Shown here: positions 1 to 13,189 of the stretch, piece by piece
Position numbering within the stretch: the stretch's first letter is position 1
Layout: each line of letters starts with the position of its first letter
Assembly: GCA_029204225.1 (NCBI GenBank)
Contig: CM055103.1
Coordinates: 42,123,368-42,187,367 of the forward strand
Direction of reading: 5' to 3'
DNA: 64,000 bases
DNA from: Diphasiastrum complanatum
Lineage: Eukaryota > Streptophyta > Lycopodiopsida > Lycopodiales > Lycopodiaceae
Position numbers and translations under genes: made by a program
The notes under the pieces: model-generated
Seen by the model: only the letters and a program-made list of their open reading frames with translations
Told to the model about the DNA's origin: nothing
Databases searched by the model: none

Positions 1-3000
1 AAATCAAGTTTTCCAAAGCCTGACAGGAAGTGGAGAGAGTGGACAAGAGTATGTCCTTAGGATCAAATCTCTTAACAAGGAGTTAAGTGCAATAGGAGAG
101 AAAATCCAAGATCAAGAGCTAGTACAAATCATTTTGAATGGTCTAGGTGATGAGTTCACCAACTTAGTCCAATCATTTGCCATTCAAGACACTCTTCCAT
201 CCATTGAAAAGTTGCATAATGTTCTTGTGGCCGAGGAGAGTAGGCTTCTACACCTCAAGACAAGAATGGATAACATGTCACTTAATGGAGGAGAGGAGAA
301 GGCTAACTTTACATCTAAAGGAAGAAGAAGCAACATCCATTCAAGGAAAATCAAGGCAAGGAGGCCGAGATGAAGAATGGAGGATCTACTTCCAAAGGCA
401 AAGTGAAGAACAAGGCAAAACTCAAGTGTTTCTTTTGTGGAAAGAAAGGACACTTTGCCTCAGAATGCTACTTGAAGAAGAATCAACAAGCCAATGGAGA
501 TCAAGGGAACATTGCTCAAGAGGAGGAAGATGAGGATGGATTCAACAAATCCTTAATGATTGCATCTACACCAACTTCAAGTCAAGACACATGGTGGATA
601 GATAGTGGGGCTAGTTCCCACATGTCTTTTAACAAGCATTATTTTTCTACTCTTCTATCTTGTAATGACTCTAAGAAGTCAATATACACTGCTAGTGATC
701 AAGCATGCAAGATAGATGGCATAGGATCTATACCTCTTTGCTTAGGCACATCTAAAAGGATAGATCTAGATAATGTTTTGTATGTTCCTACCATTTCAAG
801 AAACTTGCTTAGTGTTGGACAATTAATGGACACTGGACTAGATGTGCATTTCAAGAATGGAGTTTGTTCCATCTTGAAAAATGATAAGTGCATAGCTAGT
901 GGCATCAAGCAAGGTAGACTTTTCAAGTTGGATGCTAATGTTGCAAGTGAAAGTGTGAACTTGGCTAGGGAGGAGCTATCTCAAGTGGAGCTATGGCATA
1001 AGAGATTAGGCCATCCTAATCTTCAATCTATGGAGTCAATGGCAAGCAAAGAACTAGCTCTCGGCCTACCAAGAGCCTTCAAGAAGTGTGGAAAGATGTG
1101 TGAGGCATGTGGCCTTGCAAAGTCACACAAATCTTCTTACAAGAGATCTTCATCAAGGTCTACCTCTCCCTTTGATCTCATACATTATGATGTACATAGT
1201 TTTTCACATGCAAGTAATGGATGTGCTTTGATGTATGTAGCTTTTATAGATGATTGTACTAGATTCACATGGATTGAGTTACTATAAAAAAAAAGGTCTT
1301 GTTTATGAAGCTTTCATTAAGTTCAAGTCTCTAGTAGAGAAACAACTTAGTACTTCCATCAAAGCACTAAGATGTGATAATGGAGGAGAGTACACCTCCA
1401 ATAAAATGAAAGACTTTTGTGAGATCAATGGCATTAAGTTGCAATACACTTGTTCCTACACCCCCCAACAAAATGGGGTGGCCGAGAGGAAAAATAGGAG
1501 TCTATGTGAGTGTGCAAAGTCTTTAAGACTTGATGCATCACTTCCCATCTCATTTTGGGGAGAAGCTATAACATGTGCTAATTACTTGTGTAATAGACTT
1601 CCTAGTAGTGCTATAGATGGGATCTCACCTTATCAAGCCTTGTTTGATAAGAAACCCAATGTAAAAGATTTTAAGATCTTTGGATGTATTTGTTATGTTC
1701 ACATCCCTTTGGAGACTAGAAGGAAAGAAGATGCTACCTCCTTCAAAGAGATCTTTGTTGGATATGGAGAAAATAGCAAGGGCTATAGGATATATGATCC
1801 TATATCCAAGAAAATAAAGGTAAGCAAGGATGTACTTTTTGATGAGTCACAATTTGCTAAGAGCTTGTCAAATGGATCCAACCCATTGTGCATTGAGGAT
1901 CTTGACAAACCTGAGGAGGATCTTGACAAACCTGAGGATGGAGACATGGATCCAAGTCAAAAGGGGCCAATAAGATCATCAAGAAGCAAGGCTGAGCCCT
2001 CAAGGCTCACCTATGTGGACAAGGGAAAGCAAAAGGAAGACTCTACACCTTCTACCTCTTACTCCCTCTTAGCTACATTGTTTGAAGAACCATCATCTTT
2101 TGAAGAAGCATATAAATCTAAAGTTTGGAGAGATGCAATGCAAGTAGAGTATGATGCATTAAAAGAAAATCATACTTGGAATCTTGCAAATCTTCCAAGA
2201 GGGAAGAAACCACTTGCATGTAAGTGGATTTATAGAGTAAAGTACAATCAAGATGGATCTATTAGTAAGTACAAAGCTAGGCTTGTTGCTAAAGGATTTC
2301 TTCAAATAAAAGGATTGGATTATGAAGAAACATTTGCACTTGTAGCTAAGCTTTCAACTATTAGATTAATCATTTGCATTGCTTTGTTCAAGTGGGATCT
2401 CTACCAAATGGATGTGAAAAATGCCTTCTTGAATGGCTTCTTAGAAGAGGACATCTACATGATGCATCCCGAGGGCTTCATCAAGGTTGGTGAGGAGCAA
2501 AAGGTGTGCTACTTAAGGAAGAGCCTATATGGCTTGAAGCAAGCACCTAGAGCTTGGTACTCTAGGTTGCATGATTTTATCTATTCTCTTGGCTTTGTAC
2601 TAAGTGCTTATGAACCTTCTTTATATTTAAAATGTAATGAAGGAATGATTATCACTTTGGTACTTTATGTTGATGACATCATTTTGATAGGAAATGATGA
2701 TGAAGGTATAAGCAAAGTAAAAGTTGATTTATCTAGTGAGTTCAAGATGGTAGATCTAGGCTTCCTAAAGTTTATACTTGGGATAGAAGTGTCTAGAAGT
2801 AGCAATTGTACTTTCATAAGTCAATCTAAGTATGCTACTTCCATTCTTGAAAGATTTGGTATGAAAGATTGTAAGGGGATTAACACCCCTATAGAGCATG
2901 TTGTGAAGGCAACTAATGAAGGTGATGAAACATCCTTTGAGGACATCACCCTATTTAGAGAGCTTATAGGCTCTCTAATCTATTTGACCATCACTAGACC

Positions 3001-3629
3001 TGACTTAAGTTTTTGTGTAAGTAAGTTGAGTCAAAGTATGCAAGCTCCTATAGTTCATCATTGTAAAAGTGCCAAGAGAGTACTTAGATATGTTTCTAGT
3101 ACTAGATTTTTTGGCATACTTTATGAAGGATCTAACTTGAGAGCCTACTCGGATTCAGATTTTGCAATTGACAAGATGGATAGGAAGTCCATTGGTGCAT
3201 TTTAAACATTTCTTTGTGGAAGAGTAATATCTTGGCTTTCCAAAAAGCAAGATACAATCTCACTATCTTCTTGTGAAACCGAGTACAAGGCATTTACTTC
3301 AACAACCAAAGAGCTCCTATGGCTAAGAAGACTCTTGATGGAGCTACATGTGCTAGAGGCCGAGGAGATCCCTTACATATTTTGTGACAATCAAGCTTCT
3401 CAACAAAATTGCTTCAAATCCTATCTTCCATGCTAGAACAAAGCATATTGAGATAGCTCATCACTTTGTGAGGGAGAAGGTACAATCCAAGGAGGTGCAA
3501 CTACATCATGTACCATCATCCGAATGCATAGCTGATATCTTAACCAAGCCATTGTCCAAAGATCCATTTTTTAAGCTAAGATATTCTCTTGGAATTGTAG
3601 ATAGATGTACATTAGATTTGCCAAGTTAG
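1..3629 (+). pseudogene. Ty1/copia element A, gag-pol remnant (5' part outside window)
   Basis: This is the internal region of a copia retrotransposon, whose polyprotein copies element RNA and integrates the cDNA. In order I see the end of the Gag helical region (about 1-330), a CCHC zinc knuckle (CFFCGKKGHFASEC, 427-468), the aspartic protease (WWIDSGASSHM, about 592), the GAG-pre-integrase HKRLGHPN (about 993), an integrase core with RCDNGGEY (about 1370), reverse transcriptase with [14 protein letters not shown] (about 2518) and YVDDIIL (about 2665), and RNase H ending in ADILTKPLSK (about 3530). The order protease-integrase-RT-RNase H defines Ty1/copia. Frame breaks lie near 360 and in the A-run at 1284-1293, an in-frame TAA at about 3203, and another break at about 3400, so it is inactive. 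It resembles element E at 55.5-59.5 kb in every domain. A and the LTR behind it sit inside element D. Confidence 0.93.
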
Positions 3630-3642
3630 AAGCGAGGAGGAG

Positions 3643-4470
3643 TGTTGAAAATTATCACTTCTCACTTGACATTGGTTATTGTAAATATTGATCAAACATT
3701 AGAATAATGTTGATGATCTAATTTCACACGTGTGGAGCCTGTTCCCACATGTTAAAAAAATGTACTTTTCATACTTGTATATATCTAAATTGATTTTGTA
3801 TCAATCTAGTTAGTGTGAACATGATATGACTAGTTTTTAGTCAAGTTGACTAGTCACCTAGAAATTAGCTTTTCCTTGCATGTTCATGAGTAAATGCTCC
3901 CACATGGCAAGTGGATGTTCACACATGTGTATAGAGTACTAGAAGATAAGAGTTGACCATTTTCCTTAGATCCTATTTTGTAGGGAATATTCCTATATTC
4001 TAGGAGACTAGCTTTTTGGATTTTAGCCATATTCTAGAAGGTCAACTTTGGATAAGGATCAAGGATGGATCAAATGGATAGATCTGAGTGATGTGGCACT
4101 CTTCACACGTGTGAAGACCTGCTGCACTGTACCAAACTCGTGGATGTACTTGATACATAAAAGGATCATCATTTTGCTAAGAAGATTGATGAGACTTTTG
4201 CATTCTACACTTTTGTGAGGTTTCTAGACATTTGTCTTGTGATTTCTATGAATGATTGCTATCTAGGATTATTGTACTTGTTGTTTCAGGTGCAGGCCGT
4301 ACTGTGGACAGTACTCCACACGTGTGAGGCTGCTCTCACTAATTTATGATGTGTTGATCCATTGCTCTTGCTTAAATCCAAGTATAGTGAATCTAGATCA
4401 AGATCTAATGTGTAGAACTTGATAGATCCATTGATTAAGCAACCAATAATTCTCTATGATTGTAAAGTAC
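3643..4470 (+). repeat. 3' LTR of copia element A
   Basis: The LTR follows a purine-rich tract (GCGAGGAGGAG) and starts TGTTGAAAAT at 3643. The right boundary is inferred: AAAGTACA at 4463-4470 resembles the end of element E's LTR, and foreign RT-coding sequence (element D) begins after it. It contains several CACACGTGTG or near palindromes (about 3726, 3925, 4106, 4319) and the block CAGGCCGTACT at about 4293, which also occurs in element E's LTR. The 5' LTR lies outside the window. Confidence 0.65.
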
Positions 4471-4699
4471 AATCATTATTGTCCTAAAAACTGTAAAATT
4501 TATCATTTGACTGCCTACTTTGGTTGGCGTTTGTGGCAACTTGACATAAAGACAACATTCCTCAATGGTGATCTCAATGATGAAGTGTACCTTCAACAAC
4601 CTGCTAGTTTTTTGGTTGAAGGCCAAGAAGATAAAGTTTCTCTTCTCAAGAAGGCACTTTATGGACTGAAGCAAGCTCCGACGATGTGGTATCAAAAGA
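4471..4699 (+). pseudogene. Copia element D, first RT piece (split gene)
   Basis: This short piece encodes the central copia reverse transcriptase: LWQLDIKTTFLNGDL (about 4531) and [11 protein letters not shown] (about 4649) followed by MWYQK. It ends abruptly at 4699 where the LTR of element C begins. The missing RT continuation is found at 9346, on the far side of C, in the reading frame expected after one copy of the 5-bp target duplication. The left end is cut by element A's LTR, so the N-terminal part of D lies outside the window. Confidence 0.85.
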
Positions 4700-4803
4700 T
4701 GACAAAATTTTCAGAATTCACACGTGTGGGGAATGTCCACAAGTATGATGGATCTAATTAAGCTTTGTGATTAGCACAGTAACCTGATTCTAGATTGATT
4801 AGC

Positions 4804-7782
4804 ACAATATATTTATCAAAAAACTTGACATATAAGGAAGGATCGTAGTTACTAAGATTAAATCCTAGTGACTCAAGAAGGTGTTAAGTCGAGAATACCA
4901 TGACCTTGGAGCTTGCTTCAATCCATATAAACTTTTGAAGAGCAAGCAAACTAACCCAATAGGCTGATCCATATAAATCTCTTCTTCTAGATACCCATTT
5001 AGAAAATGCATTAGAGACATCTAGTTGAAGAACTTGCCAGTTGAAAAAACAAGCAAGAGAAATTATGATTCTAATTGATACCATTTTTGCAATTGGAGCA
5101 AAGGTCTCCTCATAATCAAGTCCATAAACTTGAGCAAAACCTTTAGCACAAAGCCTAGCCTTGTACTTGTTGATTGTGCCATCTTGATTATACTTGACTC
5201 AAAAAACCCACTTGCAACCAATGGTGTGCTTGTTGGATGGAAGATCCACAAGCTCCCATGTCTTATTGGCCATCAAAGCATCATATTCCTCCTTCATGGC
5301 AAGGTACCAATCCTTCGAGTTGAGTGCATCATATACATCCTTCAGCTCCTCATGAAAAATAAAATAAGCACAATTAGTGGAGTTGATTTCACTTGCTTGT
5401 CTCTATCTTCATAGGTACGCCTTCTAGGCTCGGATCTTTCTCTGTGAGATCTCCTTGGTGAAAAGATTCGAGGTGACTCCTCCTCAATTCTCGGCCCCAT
5501 CTCTCCATGATAATCTTCAAGAGTGATGACTGGAGTATCTTTGTGACAATCTTTGAACTCGGCCTCCTCAAGAATGTATATTTGATCTTCATGGAATATA
5601 ACATCTCTACTCTCAATTATAGTTGAGGTAGAGGGAACATAGATTCTGTAAGCTTTCTTGTTGGATGAATATCCACCCATGATCCCTTTAATAGAATTAG
5701 GATCATCTCTTTTCCTCGTTTCCAAGGGCACATGAACAAAGCAAGTACAACCAAAAACCGTAAGGTAATCTACCTTAGGTTTCTTCTTAAACAAGACTTC
5801 AAAAGGTGAATTTCCAGCATGTGCATTGTGAGGTAATCTATTGCAGAAATAGTTTGCACAATTTATAGCTTTACCCCAATATTCAATAGGCAAAGAAGCT
5901 GCTACTTGAACTGCTTTAGCACATTCACATAAAGATCTGTTTCTCCTCTCAGCTACTCCATTTTGAGATGGAGAATAAGCACAAGAAAACTCTCTCTTTA
6001 TTCCTTCACCTTCACAGTATTCATGAAACTTGTTGGAGATGTATTCGCCTCCTCCATCACATCTTAAAGATCCAACTTTGAAAGAAATCTGTTTCTCAAC
6101 ATAAGCTTTGAAGATTAGGAAGTAATAAAAAACCATAGCCTTTGAAGAAAGTAGATACATCCAAGTATATCTAGTAAAGTCATCAATAAAGGTGACAAAA
6201 CTTGTTGCACCACCAATACTTTTAGAAGAGGAGAAATGTACATCTGAGTGTATAAGCTCCAAAGGATGAGTAGTCTTTATAAAAGACTTCTGATATGGCT
6301 TTTTGTGTGACTTTGCAATGGCACAAGCCTCACAAGGCTTGAAATCTTTAGAAAGAGATTTTGGAAGACCAATAGCCTTCACCTTCTTAACCATGGAAGA
6401 CATAGATCTAAAGTTAGGATGACCCAACCTTCTATGCCACATCTCCTCCTTAGATAACAAAGCAGATTCACAAAGGTTTGCATTCTCATAAGAATTCAAC
6501 TTAAAAATTCCACCACATCTAGATCCATCAGCAAGGATCTCTTCATTTTTCTTGATAAAACAAGTATTGGAGTTGAACTTTACATCACAACCATAATCAA
6601 GCAACTTTCCCACACTAATTAAGTTCTTTGTGAGTTTTGGAATGAAAAGAATATTAGAAAGTGCAAGAACTTTTGAAGAAGCAAGTTTCAATGGAATGTT
6701 GCCAATTCCTTTTATTGGGCACTCATGATCATTAGTTGTATAAATAGATCTCTTGAGTCCTTTGTAAGGTAATATTGAGTCAAATAACTCCTTTGAACAG
6801 CTCATATGTGAAGAAGCTCCACTATCTATGTACCAAGCTCCATCTTCCTTGAAAGGTGATGAAGAAAAACTGGACACCATGAGTGATCCTTCTCCATCAC
6901 TTGCAACAAAATCTTCTTCAATCTCTTTGGAGAGATTAGCTTGCTTGAGTTGGTTTTTCTTCTTAAAGCAATTAGAGGCATAGTGCCCCTTCTTGCCACA
7001 GAAGAAACACTTCACTTTCTTCTTCTTGGTCTTTGAGTTAGAAGGATGAGATGTATCATCCTCTTCACTATCTTTGTCTCGATCGTTGGCCTTGTCTTTG
7101 TTGGATGCTTGAGAGAACTGGTTCTTACTCCTTCCTTTCTGCTTGCCTTTGACAAAAAGGGCTTTGTCACTTCCACCATGCTCGAGTGTGTTCATCTTGG
7201 AGAGTCTATAGCTTTGTCTAGATTCTTCAGAAATGAGAATTCCTTAGAGAGTTTCTAGATTAGGAAACTCCTCCTTAATAACAAAAGACTGAACAAGATT
7301 ATCATAGTCATCTCTCAAGCCATTCAGTATGACTTGATTTAGCTCATCTTGGTTAATAGTGACACCAACACAGGAAAGCTCTCTATGTAAATTTTAACTC
7401 TCAGAACATAGTTAGATGCACTCTCGTCACTTCTTTGAAAATTTTGGAAAATCTGATTCCTAAGAGTGAGTATTCTAGAAGTATTCTTTGCTTCATAGAT
7501 GGACTTTAGTGCTTCCCAAGCTTCTTTGGCTGTAGTGCAAGATCCTATCTCTCTCAGAATTTCATTAGATACATTCATCTTAATGAAATGTAGAGCCATT
7601 CTAGCTCTTTTCTTATAGTTAAGAATTTCAGCCTGTGCTTGAGGCTCCTCCTCAACACCAAGCACAATATTCATAACATCCTGGAGTACCAAAATAGACT
7701 CCATTCTGAACTTCCAAATTGAGTAATTAGAAGTGTTTAGTCTTTCATTTGCTTGTAGAAGATATCCTCCCAAAGGTGACAT
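4804..7782 (-). pseudogene. Element C gag-pol polyprotein (truncated, frameshifted)
   Basis: Read on the minus strand, Gag starts MSPLGGYLLQANERL at 7782 with the usual UBN2-like helical region to about 7340. A frame change follows near 7200-7340. Then come a CCHC knuckle (CFFCGKKGHYASNC, about 7010-6970), the protease (WYIDSGASSHM, about 6830), pre-integrase HRRLGHPN (about 6440), and an integrase core with the HSDVHF region (about 6245) and RCDGGGEY (about 6060). After a stop at 5342 the RT continues in fragments (LQLDVSNAF about 5030, LYGLKQAP about 4920) to a deletion junction at about 4803. The integrase residue usually Asn after RCD is Gly here. It cannot make a full polyprotein. Confidence 0.9.
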
Positions 7783-8547
7783 TTTGATGAAGACTTCTTA
7801 GTTATTGGACTGCAATATGTTTGAGCTTGTTCCAATCAAATTTAAAGTTGATGCTCTCTTTCACTATAGGTATTTTCAAGGATGTACTACCTTCCTATGT
7901 GAAACACTTGCAACTATATTTGAGATGGATCTCAAATATTCCACAAGACAAGCTGTCTAGATCAAACACACAAAGTGGATTGAGACACTTTGGCTAGTTT
8001 GAATCCTACTTTTGGAACGTGTGAAATGTATCAAAAGAAAACACTATTGACACTCAGAAGGCTCAAAGGGTGTTCAATTACTTCAAATTAGTCTTGATCT
8101 TCAGTTTCTTGTGTAGGATGCTCAAAACAATGGATTCAGAACAAAGCAAGGTTGAATCAAATCAAAATGCTGTCACTCAGATTTTGGACCTATCCCTATC
8201 CTATTTAAAAGCTTATAACTCTTGATAGACACATCAGATTGATTTGGTTTTAATTTATATGGAAAGTACAGATCATAAGCTTTCCATCAAGCTATAACAC
8301 CACTATCTTTGGATCTACAAGCAAGGAGTTAGAAGGGACTGGAAATCTCTGATTTTCACACATGCAGAATTCCAAATTCTGTAATACCACATTTCAGGTC
8401 TGAAAATTCAGTTCCAATCCGATTTGATCCAAATACACTTCAGAAAAAGGTGAGAAAAAGTGCAAAACTGCTTTGCTTGATTTAGCTCTCAATTTCTTGT
8501 ACAATCAGAGATGTTAGCATGCAAAGCTTAATTTGGCTCTAATACCA

Positions 8548-9340
8548 TGACAAAATTTCCAGAATTCACACGTGTGGGGAATGTCCACAAGTATGATGGA
8601 TCTAATTAAGCTTTGTGATTAGCATAGTAACCTGATTCTAGATTGATTAGCAAGATCTAGTTAAGAAGAAATGGCTTAACCACAATCTAGCATGCTAAGC
8701 AACTGAATATGATAGCAATGAATCAATAATGAGCAAAAGTACAAGATATCAGTGTATAAGCATTAGCTTCAAGATGAGTTAGAGAGGGAAAGATAGAGAG
8801 ATAACAAGCAAAATAGGTTAGATCCAAGATGACATGAGGTAGCTACAAAACTTTGGTTTTTCATCATTGATTGTGAGGAGAGCTACACATATTTATGGAG
8901 TTTGAGGTAGCTCGAGGTAGAACCACATCCATTCATTACAAAATGACATCCAAAGTGACATCTAGAGTCTATGTGACATTTGTCACTTTCCATGCATGAA
9001 ATTCTACCAACTTTTTACAAGTGTGCTAGTTCTAACTAGCAAAGTACAAATCATCATGCATGTGTCCATTACACTTTGTGCATGCCTTGCATGTCACTAT
9101 CGATCACTTACAATTAATGCATGTGAATTGCCACGAGTTTCTACAAGCATGACTTTGCTAATTCTATGTCTACAAACTATATGCAAGTTGTATTCTTCAA
9201 TCTAGACATTACATAACCATGTAGCTCGAGTTCTATGTAGGCCAAACTTGGCATTTTGCATTTATGAGCTACATACTTGCATGGTACAACATTTGTAGCA
9301 AGCCAAGAAATCAATATGGATTGTTTTTTCAATTTTAACA
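8548..9340 (-). repeat. 5' LTR of element C (793 bp) with adjacent tRNA-Met primer site
   Basis: In minus orientation the LTR starts TGTTAAAA and ends TTTTGTCA. It is followed at once by TGGTATTAGAGCC (complement of 8535-8547), the copia primer-binding site matching initiator tRNA-Met with one change from the usual TGGTATCAGAGC. The first 105 bp at 8548 match 4700-4803 closely, which identifies the truncated second LTR. Confidence 0.88.
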
Positions 9341-9345
9341 AAAGA

Positions 9346-10373
9346 TACATGCCTACTTTTGTGATTGAGGGTTTACTAATAGTCCTAGCGAATCTACTCT
9401 TTATGTCAAGCATACTTCAGATTATATCATCATTATTTTGCTTTATGTTGATAATATTATTATTACGGGAAGTAATGAGCAGCAGATTGATGCCGTAATA
9501 CTTCATTTTGGTATGTTTTTTGAAACCTCAGATTTAGGCCTATTGCAATTTTATCTTGGTCTTGAATTTGTACAATAATGGGCTAGAATTTTCATCTCTC
9601 AAAAATGCTACATTGGGCAGATTTTGAAGCGGTTCAAGATGGAAGATTGCAAGCCGGTTGCTACACCTATGAAGACAGGTTTGAAATTAAGTAGTCAAGG
9701 TGATGGTGAACCATTTGACACTACTTTATATTGTCAAGCTATTGGCTGTCTCATTTACTCAAATTATTCAAGACTGGACATTTCTTATAGTGTCTCACTC
9801 ATGAGTCAATTCATGCATGCCCCGATGACATCACATTTGAAAGTGTTTAAGAAGATCTTTTGATATTTTCAAGGAACAAGAATTCATGGACTGGTTTTTC
9901 CTACTTGTGATGATGCATGTTTGGTTGGTTTTAGTGACTCGGATTGGGGTGGAGATCAAGACACTAGACGCTCTACAAGTGGACATTGCTTTTTCTATGG
10001 AAATTCTGCAATTTCGTGGTCAAGTAAAAAGCAGCCCATTGTTGCTACTTCTTCTAGTGAGGTAGAATATAGAGCGATATTTTCAGCCACAACAGAGTGT
10101 TTATGGCTGAGACGACTACTTGTTGACATGAAGTTTGACGAGTCCTCAACCACTCTTATCTTGAGAGTGATAGTCAAAGTACTATTGCCATTGCACGGAA
10201 TCCTATTTTTCATGCGAGGACAAAGCACATCGAGATCCATTATCACTTTGTTCGGGAGAGACTTCATGATGGCGACATTATACTTGAATATTGTCCTACG
10301 GAGGATAATATTGCGGACCTCTTCACTAAGGCATTTCCTAGAGTCAGATTTGAAGCTTTATGCAAAGCTTTAA
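9346..10373 (+). pseudogene. Copia element D, second RT piece and RNase H
   Basis: This resumes the RT broken at 4699. It has FTNSPSESTLYVK (about 9372), LLYVDNIIITG where the catalytic YVDD reads YVDN (about 9444-9470), the thumb region (KRFKMEDCKPVATPM, about 9630), and RNase H with GFSDSDWGGD (about 9930), STSGHCFFYG and SSSEVEYRA (about 10050). Stops at about 9367 and 9578 and frame breaks at about 9480, 9860 and 10160 make it a pseudogene. The loss of the second catalytic Asp is compatible with long inactivity. Confidence 0.88.
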
Positions 10374-10442
10374 ATTTGATACCACGTGTTGGTTTTGTTA
10401 CATAGTGAAGATTTCAGTTTTTGCATTGTCATTTAAGGAGGG

Positions 10443-10940
<498 letters not shown>

Positions 10941-10944
10941 CTAG

Positions 10945-12796
10945 ATCTTGGTGACTTGACTCTTGCTTTCCTACACTTTCCAAGGGTGTTCAAGCTCGAT
11001 TACTAGTTTAGTTACTAGTGTAAACTTGAAAGGGCATATGCAAAAATTACAAATTTATTTAAGTTGCCGTGTTTTAGAAAAATAAAAAATCTTTGGATTA
11101 TATAGTCTCAATGAATACATTAGGGAAAATCCATGCCATTCTAACATTAGAGATTATACCAACCCTTGGGCAAATCCATGCGATCCAAGAGTATTATAAG
11201 CCAAAAATGAGTACGATTTTATGTATTGGGTAAGTTCAATAATTGTTTGAAACTCATCGTGTAATCAAAGAGCAAAAGAAAGAAGAAAACTATGTTTTAA
11301 AGGAAGAGCGAACAAAAGTAGCATATTATTTTTATAATATCTTTGATTAAGTGAAGATGGTGATATGTTTTTCTAGCTTATGACAAAGCACATACCTGGA
11401 TGTTGGTGGAAGCGTAATCCTGTGAAGATGCCATGATGGTTTTGCTACTATCGTATCTTCATGTATTACCACAACAAGCCTCAATTGATGAGTTAATAAT
11501 CATAAGAGTGACAATTGAATTTTGTGCCAAGAGTCTTTAATCACAGCTAGCACACTCTATCATAGTATGATAGGAAACAATGATATCTTCATTAGTTTTA
11601 TAGGAGCATGAAGGTGTCATACCTGCGATCGATATAAGCTTTGATGCTATCAAAAGATAAGAGTAGAGTCCTGAAAATGTAGACTGCAAAAATCATAACT
11701 GAATTACAACCACTTAACGTGCCTGTAGCAATCATTTGAGTACGTATAGTTGTCGAAGAAAGGATAACTAAACCAGCGATTGAATTGCTATAGTTTTCAC
11801 TAGAGGGTGGTTATAGTATGGTTTCATGTAAGCTATTCTACCAGTAGTACTGATAAGTATGAGCATAAAGTGAGAGTGATTGTAGGCATATTGTTATTAT
11901 AAATAGAGCTTCATAGACAAGAATGGAGAGTATGACTTTGAAGCATCAGTGGTGTAGCTATCAAGCTATCACTTGTATAGCGGTAAATATGCTAACTTCT
12001 TTATTGATTACTTATGAGCATCATTGGTTTTCCAGCGCATTACTATGATTTGTACACAGTTCAATGTGTGTATGAAGATATTGATGAAACAATCAAACAT
12101 CATTCATACTATCAACATGCAAATGGTGTAGATTATCAGCGTTGCAATCAATGTCTGTTAGTACATTTTTATCACAAGAAATCATATGCAGTTTGATAAA
12201 AAAGTAGCCTACTTATCAGCGATCATCGTTGGTCAGAAATCTCAAAAACAATTGTAACTGATGAGCCATTGTCAATGATCATTAGCGACCATCAACCATC
12301 ATTCAAGATCAACATAGCTCTTTATATGAAACAACCGTAGGAAGCGAAGTTCGGACAACAGTAGCAAATGAATAAAGTAAAGAGAGTGTTGGTTGTTCGC
12401 GCACCAACAAATGAATATGATAAAGAGAGCGCTGGCTGTCCAAGCACCAACAAATGAATATGATAAATAAATCATGTACATACCTGAAAAAGCTCTTGTG
12501 TGAAGAGATAATATGCATGGAAGATGGGCGCTGTCCAATCAAACAAACACTTTGCAAACGAAGTGAATAAGAGGAGGTCGAAGAGGCAGCAAAACCTCAA
12601 AGCATAGCATTGTTATAAATAGCAAAATTGTGAGCCCACCGTGAAGCTTCAAGGAAGGGACTAGGCTTCATGATTGTTCGTTGAAGAGGTTTTTTTAAAA
12701 AACATCCTGCTAAAAAGTTCACACCATTTAGGGGTATGTCAACTACTTAGACAGTTTAAAGCAAGAGGGGGTGATATAAGATTAGATACTACCCAT
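10945..12796. other. Non-coding stretch, no gene supported
   Basis: About 1.85 kb of moderately AT-rich sequence. The longest frames are under 85 codons, have no recognisable motif and lack family support. I see no transposon termini. It separates the copia nest from the 13.2-18.4 kb gene set. Confidence 0.6.
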
Positions 12797-12943
<147 letters not shown>

Positions 12944-13189
12944 GCCCCTTGGAGAGGGGGGCGCACCCATTTCCAAGGGTGCACCACCTCCCCCCTCCCC
13001 ATTTCAATTATCTCATGGTAATTTTTTTTTCTCAATTTCAAGCATGATTGATTGTAAAAAAATTCGCCCCATTCTCCCATCTTAAATTTTGAGTTTTTTT
13101 CAACACTCCCTCTCACTCTTTATTCTCTCTATTTTTTTGGCATTTATGGTTTAATTTTTTTTAGTTCTATTGTACTTGGCTACCCAGGT

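Larger units (their letters stand above)
4700..9340 (-). mobile_element. Copia element C, inserted in element D
   Basis: A minus-strand copia element bounded by TGACAAAATTTTC at 4700 and TTTTAACA at 9340, flanked on both sides by AAAGA (4695-4699 and 9341-9345), a standard 5-bp copia target duplication. The upstream LTR is complete (8548-9340). The downstream LTR is represented only by about 104 bp (4700-4803), joined directly to RT-coding sequence, so a deletion removed RNase H, the rest of RT and most of that LTR. It is the youngest layer of the nest, because it interrupts D cleanly. Confidence 0.9.
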
